Both the position numbers and the translations under genes were made by a program. The notes beneath the pieces were generated by a model, which did not search any database, had not been told where the DNA came from, and saw only the letters and a program-made list of their open reading frames with translations. A stretch of DNA of 64,000 nt, from assembly GCA_008729055.1 (NCBI GenBank), contig SDUX01000008.1:5419756-5483755 (forward strand). The letters run 5' to 3'. The stretch comes from Pyropia haitanensis (lineage: Eukaryota > Rhodophyta > Bangiophyceae > Bangiales > Bangiaceae). Positions 12,399 to 22,953 of the stretch are shown piece after piece. The stretch's first letter is position 1. Every line of letters begins with the position of its first letter.

Positions 12399-12419
12399 TT
12401 TTTTTTTTTTTCTTTTTTT
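12399..12419 (+). other. T-rich tract downstream of the disordered protein
   Basis: Thirteen T, one C, then seven T follow the stop at 12311. T runs of this length are rare in the window. Similar ones follow the LipB-type gene and the Raf-like kinase gene, so they may belong to 3' ends. Confidence 0.5.
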
Positions 12420-12920
12420 CTGTTCTTTCGTGTCGCGCTCCGCGGGCCGCCGCGGGAACCTCGCACGCCCGTGGCGGTGGCGCGCGGGAGCCACCACGGC
12501 CGCCATTATTACCTCTGTCCACAAGGAGGTACCTGCAGCAGAGTCGCAGCGTCGGCCGCAGAGAGCGGCGCGCGGCCGACGTGCGGGCGAGAGAGGGGCG
12601 GTGGCTGGCGGCGCGTGTGGTCCAATGGAGGGGGGGGGGCCTCGACGATGCGCGCGCGAGGGGTGGACCGGTCGAAATCCCGATGGGGTCACCAGACACG
12701 TGGGCGGCGAGAGCGGCGGGGCGGCCAGACGGGGGTGCCGTCGGCGGCGGGATCGCCACCCACCGTCGGTGAGGTGCCGTCGACCGCGTCTCCCCCCCGA
12801 CCTCCGTCTGCCGCGCGGCGCTCCCCCCCCTGCCGCCCCTCCCCACTCGGGTACCCCCCCGTGGGCCCTCTTCCCCCCCCCTCTTCCCCACCCCATCCCC
12901 CCCACCCCCCCCCCCTCACC

Positions 12921-13195
12921 ATGTCCGTCCCCCTCCTCTACCGCCTGGCCAGCCGCTGCCGCTACCCCCCCCCCCCCCTCACCTTCCTCCCCCCCCCTGT
13001 GCCCTCGCCCGCCGCGGCGTGCCGCGCCGCCGCCGCCACCGCCACCAGCCGCCGCCGCCGCCACGGCGGGCGGCGGCAACCGGCTGGGCAGCCGCCGCCG
13101 TGCAGCCGCCGTCGCGTGGACCACACCGCGCCGCCACGCCACCGCCGGTCGTGCCCGCCGTGCCGCCGGCCGCGGCGGCGGCGGCGGCGGCAGAG

Positions 13196-13226
<31 letters not shown>

Positions 13227-13781
13227 CGGGGGAGGGGGCGGCGGCGGCGCCCAAGCGCCGTGCCAGTGTGCGGGGGGGGGTCCTCCCTGGCAGTGGCCGC
13301 AGCGGCGGGCGGTCTGGCCGCCCCAACGCCGCCACCCCCGCCGCCGTCCCTGCCGCCGCCGCCGCCCCTGCGGCCGCCGCCGCTGCCGCCACCACCACCA
13401 CCACCGCCGCCGCCGCTGCCGCCGCCGCCGCCGCCTCTGCCGCGGCGGCTGCCCCCCCCCCCACTGCTGCTACATCCGGCGGCACGCGGCCATTGGCGGA
13501 CGCCCCCCCCCCCCCCCCCCCCCCGGCGGGTGGAGCTGTACAACCTGCTGCCGCACGGCCCCCTCCCCTACGCGCGCGTCCTTGCGCTCCAACGCCGCCT
13601 CGTCGACGCCCGCGTCCGTGACGTGGCCGCACCCGACGCGCTGGTGCTCGTCGAGCACGCGCCCGTGTACACGCTCGGCCGGGCGGCCGACACGGCGCAC
13701 GTGCTGTTTGACGCGACCGTGCGGGACGCCACCCGCCGCGGCGGCCGGGGGGGGTTCACCTCGGGGGGGGCGCGCGCGCGT

Positions 13782-13814
<33 letters not shown>

Positions 13815-14505
13815 CCCGCCACCGCCGCCACCGCCGCCGCCGCGGCGGCGGCGGCGGCGGCGGCAGCTGGCGGCGGCGACACGGCTGCGGGTGGGGCTCC
13901 CCCCCCCCCCCTCGCGTCCCCCCCCGCAGAGGTGATCCGCACTGAACGTGGCGGGGAGGTAACCTACCACGGCCCCGGGCAGGTGGTGGCGTACCCCATC
14001 TTTCGGCTGTCCGCCCCCCCCCACACGCGGGACCTCCACGACTATGTGCGCAAGCTGGAGGCCGCCGTCCTCGCCGCCGCCGCCGAGTGGCGCCTCCCCG
14101 CCGCGGCGGGCCGCAAGGCGGGCCTGTCGGGCGTGTGGGTGGGCGACGCCAAGCTCGCCGCGGTCGGCGTCAAGGTCAGCCGGTGGGTGACGTGCCACGG
14201 CGTGGCGGTCAACGTGGCGGTCGACCTCGGCCGCTTCCGCGCCATCGTGCCGTGTGGGCTCGGCCACGCGTACGGCGTGACGAGCGTCGCGGAGCTGCGC
14301 CGCGCCGCGGCGTGCGCGTCAACGGCCCGGGGGGGGGGGGGGTACCGTCGCTCGCCGATGCGGGCGCCGCGCTGCTGCGGGGGTTTGACGCCGCGTTTGG
14401 GGTGGCCACGTACGTGCCGATGGGCGTGCCGCCCGAGGTGGGCGTGCCGCCCCCGCGGGGTGGTGGGGTCCCAGCCGCCGGGGGGGGGGGGGCGACGCCG
14501 CGTAA
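12921..14505 (+). CDS. lipB: Octanoyltransferase (LipB/LIP2 family), organelle-targeted
   Basis: Transfers octanoyl from acyl carrier protein to lipoyl domains, the first step of lipoate synthesis in mitochondria or plastids. Start chosen at 12921 (CACCATGTCC). The first residues, MSVPLLYRLASRCR, have no acids, as in a transit peptide, and are followed by a long low-complexity stretch. The catalytic domain begins near 13530 (VELYNLLPHGPLPYARVLALQR). It has the family signatures RGGEVTYHGPGQVVAYPIF (about 13948-14004) and GVKVSRWVTCHGVAVNVAVDL. The catalytic Lys is at 14151-14153 (DAKLAAVG) and the catalytic Cys at 14253-14255 (IVPCGL). A 44-residue Ala-rich insertion splits the domain before the HGPGQ motif. 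Frame changes occur within the N-terminal low-complexity region (the C run at 13503-13524 restores the domain frame) and at the G run 14328-14341. After the latter the family C-terminus continues (SLADAGAALLRGFDAAFG). A further slip at 14480-14492 would reach TAA at 14503. All active-site residues are present, so I read the breaks as homopolymer length errors. Confidence 0.9.
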
Positions 14506-14544
14506 CCCCGCCGCCCGCGTCTCGTTTGGTTCTTGGTGTGGTCG

Positions 14545-14565
14545 TTTTTTTTTTTTTTCTTTTTG
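14545..14565 (+). other. T-rich tract downstream of the LipB-type gene
   Basis: Fourteen T, then C and five more T, about 40 bases beyond the likely stop of the octanoyltransferase gene. It lies in the 290-base gap between this gene and the converging carbonic anhydrase gene, which also holds a C run of about 29 bases at 14744-14772. Confidence 0.5.
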
Positions 14566-14794
14566 GCTCGTTGGGCCGCCGCCCCGCTCGTCGCGACGGT
14601 GCCCGGCCCGCCGCCGCCGCCGCGCCGCGTCGGCCGTGGCGCCACGGCGGCGCGCCACCCGCCGTGACCGCCACCCCGCGGCACGGCCGGCGCCCCGCCC
14701 GGCGCGTCACCACCGCGGCTCGCACCGCACCCACCTCCCCCCCTCCCCCCCCCCCCCCCCCCCCCCCCCCCCTTGGTCGCGGTCCGCCCCCCCC

Positions 14795-15685
14795 TCAAGC
14801 GGCCGTCCCGTTGGCGCCCGGCGGCGCCTGAAAGTACGCCCCAAACCGGGGTGGCGGCCGCGGCGCGCACGCCCCCTCTTCGGCGCCAAAGCACACGACG
14901 GACCGCCCATTGGCGGGCTGCGTCGGCCGCCAGTTGCCGCGCCCGTCGGCGAGCAGCCGGAACGTCTGCCGCACCGCGTCGATCTGCGCCGCGCTCGCCG
15001 CGACCAGCCGCTGCTGCACCAGCCACACCACGTTTTGCTTGCAGTCGGGGGTGGTGGCGGAGCCTTCGTACACGCAGTAGCCGCCGTCGAGGGCGGTCAG
15101 CGCCGCCCAGTCGGCGGCCGTGATGGTCGTTGCGTTGGCGTCGGGCGTCGCGGCGAGCAGCGCGCCGAGCGCCGCGTTGGGCGGGCCCTCCACCCACAGC
15201 ACCGCCAGCACCAGCACCTGCCCGCGCGCCAGGTGGACGAGGTGCATCTCCATCGGGGTGGGCAGCCCGCGCAGCGTGTGCTCCGACTGGGTGTGAAAGT
15301 GCAGCTGCGCCAGGCGGTAGTCGACGCCGCCCCACGAGGTCACCCCGCACCGGCCGTACGCACACTCATAGTGCACGCTGTTGCGCTTGTCCTCGTTCAC
15401 CACAAACACCGACGGGAGGAGGGAGACGACGCGGGAGAGGGAGCTGACGCCCGTCAGCCGTGTGGGGGACAGGTCAATGGGGGACTGCCGGTCGCCCGCG
15501 CAGGCCGCGTAGAGGGGGTCCAGGCTCGGCCAGTCGGCGGGGCCCGTCCCGTCGCCGGCGTAGGTCCACGCCCGGCCGCCCCCGTCCGACACGTCTTGCG
15601 CCGAGGCGGTGGCGGCGGCGGCTACAATGGCGGCCGCGCCAGCCACGACGAGGCGCCCCAGGGAGGGGCCGGCTGTGCGTGCCAT
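14795..15685 (-). CDS. Alpha-type carbonic anhydrase, secreted or lumenal
   Basis: Catalyses reversible hydration of CO2 to bicarbonate. The frame is unbroken: 296 residues from ATG at 15685 to TGA at 14795. Residues 1-30 (MARTAGPSLGRLVVAGAAAIVAAAATASAQ) form a basic start, hydrophobic core and an Ala-x-Ala site, a good signal peptide. QSPIDL at residue 67 is an alpha-CA signature. Zinc ligands are His129 and His131 (LHFHTQSEH) and His148 (MEMHLVH), with the conserved SEH Glu135. The frame is open upstream, but the ATG at 15685 fits the signal peptide. The likely site is cell wall, periplasmic space or an organelle lumen, where it would feed inorganic carbon uptake. A TATA-like element lies about 200 bases upstream. 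It converges on the octanoyltransferase gene. Confidence 0.95.
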   Translation of the reverse strand: MARTAGPSLGRLVVAGAAAIVAAAATASAQDVSDGGGRAWTYAGDGTGPADWPSLDPLYAACAGDRQSPIDLSPTRLTGVSSLSRVVSLLPSVFVVNEDKRNSVHYECAYGRCGVTSWGGVDYRLAQLHFHTQSEHTLRGLPTPMEMHLVHLARGQVLVLAVLWVEGPPNAALGALLAATPDANATTITAADWAALTALDGGYCVYEGSATTPDCKQNVVWLVQQRLVAASAAQIDAVRQTFRLLADGRGNWRPTQPANGRSVVCFGAEEGACAPRPPPRFGAYFQAPPGANGTAA

Positions 15686-15887
15686 GGTCGGCAGTGGGGG
15701 GGGCGGTACGTTGGGGCGTGACAATGGGTGCAGGGCGTGGGATTCGCGGGAGGGAGGAGGGAGTAAAGAGGGACGGAAGGGAGCAAGGGAGGTGGAAAGG
15801 GGAAGAAGACTTGGCGGTTGCTTCTCGAGGAGACCGGCGGCGATGCCACGGTCCACGTGGTCATCGCCCCCGTCTCCCCGCGGCCAT

Positions 15888-15894
15888 GATATAC
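15888..15894 (-). promoter_or_regulatory. TATA-like element upstream of carbonic anhydrase
   Basis: GTATATC reads on the reverse strand about 203 bases before the ATG at 15685. It sits in a local AT patch inside very GC-rich DNA. Position and strand fit a core promoter for the carbonic anhydrase gene; there is no direct evidence of a transcription start. Confidence 0.3.
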
Positions 15895-18195
15895 ACCGCG
15901 CGGCCGCCCCTGTGATGATGGACGTGGGCGGCAGGCGGCGGTCTGCGCGTGCCAAAGCGCGTCGTCGCCCCCCGCCGGCCGGCACCGCCAGCGTCCATCC
16001 CGGCCACCCGCCCACGCACCCCACCCGGCCACGCCGTGCGCGGGGACGGCAGGGTGCCTGGGGATGCGGGGGAGCCCCGCGGCCGATCACACCCAGTTAA
16101 GACCGGTCTATCTGGGACATGCGGCTTTTCGAATGCCGTTCTGCCCTCTCGTTGGCTGCCCTCATGTTTCATCTACTGCTCCTGCTCTCTGGTTGGTACA
16201 CGTCACATTTAGGACAGTGTTTTTCTTTTTGAAGCTCTCCTGCCCAATGGAGTTATGAAGGTGGTGAAAAAGCATGTACTGAACAGCCCCAGAGCTCGTG
16301 TGAGAGCTGGTGGGGACTGCGACGCAAGCAAACATTTGGCCGCGCGCAAGCTGTTTGAACGGGCGAGTGTGAAAAATCGAGCGTCGCATCCTCCTTGAGA
16401 GCGCTCTGCCTCCCTTGCTGTCCCCACCTCCATCCCCCTCCTGCCGGCCGTCTTCCATGCTATACGTCGCCGCCTCTCCCACGGGACGACGTCTGCCGAT
16501 GCCACCCCCTGCCGTACCTGCCGCTGCTGTTCTCGCGCGTCGCCCCCTTTCGTCTCAGACGCTGGGCGCCTCTGCATAGGCTGACCGTGGTCCCCCTGCC
16601 TGGACTGGTCTGTCCGCCGACCCGAGTGTTGCCCGAGTCCCTCCCGCCCGGCGCCCCCCCCTGTCCCTCCCGGCGTGCCCCCTCCCCCACCCCCGCCCGG
16701 TGGAGCTGTACGGCCACTAGCGCCCATGTGCACCCTACGTGGACCGAGCATCCCGCTGCCGCCTGTGCCCCCATCCCCCCCACGCGATGGGCCCGTTTCT
16801 GCCACCGGCGAGCCACTCGTCCGTAGCGAGGGTGGAGTGGAGGAAAGGAGTGACACACGAGGTGCAGACAAAAGCCAGGTGCCGTCCAGAGGTACAATCA
16901 ACAAAATCCTTTACCAGACAGGCGGCCTCATGTACACCACTGCGCCAGGAAAAAAAAAAGAGAAGAACACGGTCAGCGCCGAGAAAAAAAATACAGAAAA
17001 TAGGAAGCGATGCAGACTCGCATGGTTACCTTGTATGGGCACAACCAGAAAGATCTGCCCCGATTGATTGCACCATAACCCCCAGCGGTACATAGGCGCT
17101 TCACTCCGCTTCACGGCCACACGTCGAAACATACCTTGGGATGTGGTCCATTGCTGGAGCGCTCATAGCGTGAGTTACCCAGGTGTAGCCGACCGAGGAG
17201 ACAGCACAGAAACTCAAAGGTGGGAAAGTCCGATCCGAGCGCCCCGTCGGTAAGACGCCGACGGTGGCTGGGAAGGCTGGGGGGGTCACAGAGCGATGCG
17301 GTCGATAGCGGGGTGGACGAGAGATGGTGCGTTCCACGGCGTTGCTGGCCCACCCACCGCGTGAACTGCGTGAAAGTGCCTCTTGAAATGTGGATGTATT
17401 TGCTATAACTCGTTCTTTTTCAAATCCCAGCGACCACCCTTAACTGGGTGTGCGATCCAAGGGGGACGGGAAATGCACGCGCGGCGGTCTGCCGTTTGTA
17501 GCACATTGATCCGTGGCCGCCGGGCGGTCGGCGCAGCCTGTCCACGGCCGGCCACTGGTGCGGACCGTTTTGCATGAGGCGCGCTTGGGCCTCCCAGCGG
17601 GCGGGCCGCCGCGGTGGGTTGCCATCTCGAGACCTATAGATGGACGACAGATCGGGACGTGGGCGTCTGGGAGCTCCACGCGTTGGCCTGCAGAAGACGT
17701 GAAGCGCAACAATTGCGTAATCAGAAGGGCTTCGTTGCTCTGTGTTCACAATGTCCAGGTTGCACAGACAATTCCAGCGAATGAAGCCTCGCAGAATTGG
17801 GTCCGATCTGCCGCGAACGACTTTTACGGCAACGCCGCTGAACGAAAAGCGTCAGTCTAGTGCAGCGTAAACAGTCATCCAAAAACGTTTGTTCAAAGTC
17901 TTCCACCGCTTGGGTCTTGTTCCGCACTGGAGTTTTGGGGTACTTACGATCCGGGGAAGGCAGCGGGGTCGGGACCGTGCGAGGCGATCGCCTTTGGGCG
18001 TGTGTCCTCCCACTCGCAGCGCGCTCCCAGTTGTCTAGTCTGACAGCGGGAGGTGTCACGCTACGGCGGCGCGTCGCGGCTGTCGCGGGCGCGTCCACGG
18101 GGCCGACGGCCGCCCGCGGCCGGCGTGTCGGCGGGCGCGCCCCCGCCGCGGCGGCCGCCCACACCCCCCACCGTCGGCGGCGACCGCTGGCAGCC
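15895..18195. other. Spacer between divergent genes, no coding support
   Basis: A 2.3-kb gap between the carbonic anhydrase promoter and the choline/ethanolamine kinase start. From about 16.1 to 17.95 kb the composition is much less GC-rich, with A runs (16949-16959, 16982-16990) and no long open frame with a credible product. The compositional break suggests an inserted or decayed element, but I could not find terminal repeats. Confidence 0.4.
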
Positions 18196-19941
18196 ATGGC
18201 GCCGGGCGCCGCGACGGGGGCGCCGCCCCGGGGCGCCACCCCTGCCGCCGCCGCCGCCGCCGCGCCCCCCCCCCCCCATCCCCTGCATCCTTCCCCCGCC
18301 GCCTCCCCCTCCGCCACCCCCTCCGGCACCCCCTTCGGCACCCCCTTCCCCCCCTCCGCCCCCCCCCCCCCCGCCGTCCCGACGGTCCCCATCACGGTCA
18401 CGTCCGCGGCCGACGCGGCCGCCGTCTACGCCGCCCTCTTCCCCGTCCCTGCCGACGACGACGACGGCGGGGCGGCGGCGGCGGCGGCGCCCGTGGCCAC
18501 CCCCGTGGTGGGGGGCATCACCAACCACATTTGGCGCGTCGCCCGTGCCGGCAGTGGGCGCCCCACTGACCGCCGCCGCGGTCGGGACGGTCAAGGTGGG
18601 GGTGGCAAGGGCGGCGTCGGCGACAGTGACATTGGTGGCGGTGGCGGTGGCGGTGGCGGTGGCGGTGGCGGTGGCGGTGGCGGTGGCGGTGTCGGCGTCG
18701 GCGGCAGTGCCCGTGGCACGGCGGCGTCCCCCACGGTGCTCGTCCGCGCCTTTGGCGCCGTCCCCGGCCTGGACCGAGCCGCGGAGAACCGGGTCGTCGC
18801 CGCGCTCGCCGCGGCGGGCGTCGCCCCCCCCCTGTACGCGCTCACCACCAACGGGCGCGTCGAAGGGTGGCACGCCGCCACCCGCGCCGCCACCGTCGAC
18901 GACCTCGCGTCGCCGCGGGTGTACGTGCCGCTCGCGCGGGCGGTCGCCGCCTTGCACGCCGTGGATGCGGGCGTCGGCGGTGGGGGGGGGGGGGGGGACG
19001 GCCGCCGCGGCGGTGCCACCGCCGCCGCTGCCGTCGGTGACGGCCTGTGGCGCCGCATTGGGGGGTGGACGGCCGCCGCGAGGCGGGCGCCCGCCGCGGC
19101 GGCCGCGGCGGGCGCCCGCCTCGACGCGATCGACGCGGCCGCCGCGCGGGTGCGGGCGGTCCTCACGGACCGCTACCCGCCGCCGCCGGTCGTGCTGTGC
19201 CACAACGACCTGCTCGCCGCCAACGTGCTGCTGCGGTGGGGAGGGGGACAGAACGGCGTCGCCCCGCCGTCGCCCGCCGTCGGCGGCGGCGGCCATCCAC
19301 AAGAACAATTGCCCTTGTCCCCGCCGGCGGAGGCGGCGGCAGCCGCTGCTGCCACGGGCGCGACGGTGGAGGCGGCGGCAGCCGCTGCTGCCACGGGCGC
19401 GACGGCGGGCGGCGGGGTGGTAGGGGAGGCGGCGGCGGCGGCGGCGGCGGCGCCCGCGGCGGCGGCGGCGGCGGCGGCGGCTGCCGCGGACGCGGAGGCG
19501 CGCGTCTTCCTCATTGACTTTGAGTACGCCGCGGCGGGGCCACGCGGCTTTGACATTGGCAACCACTGGGCCGAGTGGCGCGGCGGCACCGACGACGGGG
19601 TGCCGGTGCTCGGGCGGTACCCGCCCGTCGCCGCGCGGCGCGCCTTTTGTCGTGCCTACCTCACCGCCGCCGCGGCGACCGCCGCCGCCGCCGCCGCCGC
19701 CGGTCGAGCGGGTGGTGGTGGTGGTGGTGGTGACGGCGGTGGCGCCCGCGACGTGACCGACGCGGACGTGGACGCGCTGGCCGCCGAGGCCACCCGCTGG
19801 GCGGGCGTGTCGCACCTCTACTGGGCGGCGTGGGCGTACGCGCAGGCGGGCGCGTCGGCCGTTGCGTTTGATTATGCGGGCTACGCCCGCCGCCGGTGGG
19901 AGGCGTTTGAGGCAGAGGCGGCCGAGCGGGGGCTCGTCTAG
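18196..19941 (+). CDS. Choline/ethanolamine kinase
   Basis: Phosphorylates ethanolamine and/or choline, the first step of the CDP-ethanolamine/CDP-choline (Kennedy) route to phospholipids; normally cytosolic. 581 residues from ATG at 18196, read in one frame. About 100 residues of Ala/Pro-rich leader precede the kinase fold. Family motifs: GGITNHIWRVA (residue ~105), VLVRAFGAVPGLDRAAENRVV (~181), the catalytic HNDLLAANVLL (~335), LIDFEYAAAGPRGFDIGNH (~437) and the C-terminal SHLYWAAWAYAQA. HNDL-x3-N and IDFEY place it in the choline/ethanolamine kinase family. IDFEY with FDIGNHWAEW is seen in both substrate classes, so the substrate cannot be fixed. Gly-repeat (about residues 145-170) and Ala-rich insertions sit between conserved blocks, presumably in surface loops. 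Plain members are about 350-450 residues long. Confidence 0.92.
   Translation: MAPGAATGAPPRGATPAAAAAAAPPPPHPLHPSPAASPSATPSGTPFGTPFPPSAPPPPAVPTVPITVTSAADAAAVYAALFPVPADDDDGGAAAAAAPVATPVVGGITNHIWRVARAGSGRPTDRRRGRDGQGGGGKGGVGDSDIGGGGGGGGGGGGGGGGGGGVGVGGSARGTAASPTVLVRAFGAVPGLDRAAENRVVAALAAAGVAPPLYALTTNGRVEGWHAATRAATVDDLASPRVYVPLARAVAALHAVDAGVGGGGGGGDGRRGGATAAAAVGDGLWRRIGGWTAAARRAPAAAAAAGARLDAIDAAAARVRAVLTDRYPPPPVVLCHNDLLAANVLLRWGGGQNGVAPPSPAVGGGGHPQEQLPLSPPAEAAAAAAATGATVEAAAAAAATGATAGGGVVGEAAAAAAAAPAAAAAAAAAAADAEARVFLIDFEYAAAGPRGFDIGNHWAEWRGGTDDGVPVLGRYPPVAARRAFCRAYLTAAAATAAAAAAAGRAGGGGGGGDGGGARDVTDADVDALAAEATRWAGVSHLYWAAWAYAQAGASAVAFDYAGYARRRWEAFEAEAAERGLV
18634..18694 (+). repeat. (GGTGGC)n microsatellite, coding
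   Basis: Near-perfect GGTGGC/GGCGGT repeats encode a poly-Gly stretch inside the choline/ethanolamine kinase gene. The unit length is a multiple of three, so changes in copy number keep the frame. Confidence 0.85.
19330..19407 (+). repeat. 39-bp tandem duplication, coding
   Basis: Two 39-base units, nearly identical, encode the 13-residue unit [13 protein letters not shown] twice, between the HNDL and IDFEY blocks of the choline/ethanolamine kinase. Frame is preserved. Confidence 0.85.
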
Positions 19942-20435
19942 CACGCGGGGGGGAGCAGGGGGGGGCGGGGTGAGGGCGGGGGGTGGGGGGGGGCGACCGC
20001 GACGCGCGGCGTCGTGGGTCCGCGGCGGCTCGCTGTAGCGTGCAGCCACACACCGCACCGGTAGGGCAGAGGGATAGACAGAGTGGCGGGGAGGGGGGAG
20101 GGGGGGAGGGGGGCGGGGAGGGTGCGCCTCGTCGACATGCCGGCCGCCCCTCGACAGAGGCACGGCGACGGCCGCGGCGGCGTGCTGGCGGGGGCGATCG
20201 CCGCGCGCGCCGCGGCGACCGCCGGCGGGGCGGCCGCCCGCCCCACCCAACCGAATCGCCGGCGCGCGGGACGCCGCCCCCCCTCCCCCCCCCCCCCCCC
20301 CCCCCCCATCCGCCGCTATCGCCGCCTGTGCGCGTGGCTGGCCGCCGCTGCCCAGCGGGGGCGCGCCGGCACGCCGCCGGCACCGCCGCCGCTCCTGCCC
20401 GCCCGCCGCCCGTGGCGCCGCTGGCCGGCTTGCCA

Positions 20436-20485
<50 letters not shown>

Positions 20486-21283
20486 CCGTCACTGCCGGTA
20501 CCCCCGCCGCCGCCGCCGCCGCCGCCACCGCCGTCGCCACTGCCACCGCCGCCACCACCGCTGCCACCACCGCCGCCACCGCCGCCACCGCCGCCACCGC
20601 CGTTGCCACCACCCCACACGGCGGCCACCGGCGTCACGTCTGCGACGAGCGCCGTCACCACCCACAGGGCGCCCCCCTCCGCCGCCAGCGGGCCGCAGCC
20701 CGCGGCAGTGGTCACCCCGGCCGTACGCGGCGACGGCGGGCGAACGCCGGCCGCGGTCTCGACCGCGCGCCGTCGGCGGCGGGCGGCGTCGCACTGGCCG
20801 CCCGCGCGCGCTCGTGCAGTGCCGTGTGGTGACGAGGCAGCCCATGTGCTCGTGCGCCGCGCCACCGCCAAGGCAACCCGACCCCCACGACCGGATCGTG
20901 ACGTATGTACTTATATCGGGCGGTCCAATGACAGACAGACGCCATGGTGTTGGTATCTATAGAGATGGATGGGGGGGGAGGCCACCTTGGGTGCTACCAA
21001 CACCCAAACTGCCACCAGCGGGTCTGCAGACACCGACGTCGTGCGATGCGGCGCGGATCAGCAAGGTGTGCCACCTCGGCGGGGTCACCGTGGACGTGGA
21101 CGGCGAGTGCCCGCGGGACGGTCGCGGCGGGCGGCGGCCGCGTCATCCCCTTCCTCCCCCCTTTCCACCCCCCCGACCTGTTGACCCGCCCGCCGCCTCC
21201 TTTACTCTCCACTGGTTGCTACGCGAGTTTGTTTGCCTTTTGGTCTGTGGCGTCCCGCGTTCTCTCTCCTGCGGCGCATCACC
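19942..21283. other. Low-complexity spacer with possible promoter for GCN1
   Basis: The first ~900 bases are G runs and CCG/CCACCG repeats, open on both strands. The reverse strand gives a Gly-rich product with one ordinary-looking stretch (ALWVVTALVADVTPVAAVW, about 20.6-20.7 kb), which is not enough to call a gene. From 20.88 kb composition becomes more balanced and promoter-like. Confidence 0.4.
20899..20929 (+). promoter_or_regulatory. Promoter-like cluster upstream of GCN1
   Basis: TGACGTA (20899), TTATATC (20911) and CCAAT (20925) lie within 31 bases, in a local AT patch about 360 bases before the GCN1 start at 21284. TGACGT is the core of a bZIP/CRE-like site. The assignment rests on position and composition only. 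Confidence 0.3.
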
Positions 21284-22921
21284 ATGGAGCCGGCGCCCGC
21301 GCCGAGCGGCCCCGGATCGACCGACGGCACGGGCGGCAGTGGCGGCAACCCCCCCCCCCCCCCACCCCTGCAGACACGCCAGCCACCGCTGCCGCCACCA
21401 CCACCGCCGCCGCCGCCACCGCCACCGCCACCGCGGCGGTCACGGCGGCGATGGCGGCGGCGGCGGCACGGCCGCCGCCGGCCACGCGCGCGGCCGCCGC
21501 CGCCGCGGCGGCCGCCTACCCCGCCGCGCCGCCGGCGGGTCGGGCGGCCGTCGCACGCCGCGTCGCCGCCGCCGCACGGCGTTTGGGTGGTCGCTCCGCA
21601 CGGGACGCTGCCGCCGTTGGCGCCGTCGCCGCGGCGCTGCTGCGCGCACACGCCCGCGCCGTCGGCGGTGGCGGTGGCGGTGGCGGTGGCGGTGGCGGCG
21701 GTGGCGGTGGCGGTGGCGGTGGTGGTGGCGGTGGCGGTGGCGGTGGTGTGGGGGCGCCCGCGTTGACGGCGGCGGCCGACGGCGACGCCGACAATGCGGC
21801 GGCGAGGGCGGACCTGCTGGCGGCGCTGCTCGCCGCGGGCGCCGCGGCCGAGGCGGCGGCCGACGCGCGGGCGGTGGGCGCGTGGCGTGCCGCGGCGGCC
21901 GCGGCGGTGGCGACGGACGAGGCGGCGTGCCTGGCGCTCCTGGACGCCGCGACGGGCGTGGACGCGGCGGTGGCGGCGGTGGCGGCCGTGTCGGGCGGTG
22001 GCCAGCCGCGGGAGCGGCGGGCCATAACCGCCCGCGACGGTGGGGGGGGGGCGCCGCCGCCGCGGTGCCGCAATGGGCGCCGCCGCCGCCGCCCGCGACG
22101 CCACCCGGCGGGGGTGGCCTGCCGTCCGCTGCGGCGGCGTGCGGCGGGTCGCGCGCGGGCGTCCCCCCCCCCGCGGTGGTGGACCGCGCCCTCGCGCTCA
22201 TCGCCGCGATCGGCGTGACGGGCGGCCGGCAGACGGCGTCACGGCTGGCATCCGCCGGCGGTGGCTGCCTCAGCCGCGTCTCGGGTGCCGCGTTGGACGC
22301 GGCGGTGCTGCCGCTCGTGTCCCGCGCGCTCCTCCGTGACCGCGCCACGGCGCTGCCATCCCTCCCGCCGCTGCTGTTGGCGGCCACGGGCGCGACGCTG
22401 ACGCCCGCGGCGGTGGCGGTGCTGGTGCCCGCCGCGACCGACGCGGTCTCGTCGGCCGAGGCGGACGTCCGTGCGGCGGGCGTGGCGCTCGCCGCGGCCA
22501 TTGGCCACCGCGTCGCGGGCGGCGGGGCGATTACGGCGGCGGTGGACGGGCTCGCCGCCACCGCCCGGGGGGCCAAGTACTCGTACCAGCGCGCCGCGGC
22601 GGCGGCGGCGGTGGGGGCCTTGGCGCGCGGCCGGGCGGCGGGGGGGTGGCGCCGGCGGTCGCGGCGGTGCTCGCCGACTGGCTCGCCGCGGCCGCGTCGG
22701 CCAAGCGGGAGGTGGCCGAGGACGCGCGCGTCGCGGGGCTGGCCGCGCTGCTCGCGTGGCTTGGTGTGGTGGGGGAGGCGGGGGAGGCGGCCGCGCCGCC
22801 GGCGGCGGTCGCCGTGCTCGTCGACGCGCTCGATGGGAAGAAGGGGGAGGCGGAGCGCCACGCGGCCGCGGCGGGGCTGGCGGGACTGCCCTCGTTGGGC
22901 GCCTTCCACCGGGCGACCGCC

Positions 22922-22953
<32 letters not shown>

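Noticed and set aside
18061..20871. 936-codon reverse frame opposite the choline/ethanolamine kinase
   Set aside because: It overlaps a gene with clear motifs on the forward strand; long antisense frames are expected in this GC-rich DNA.
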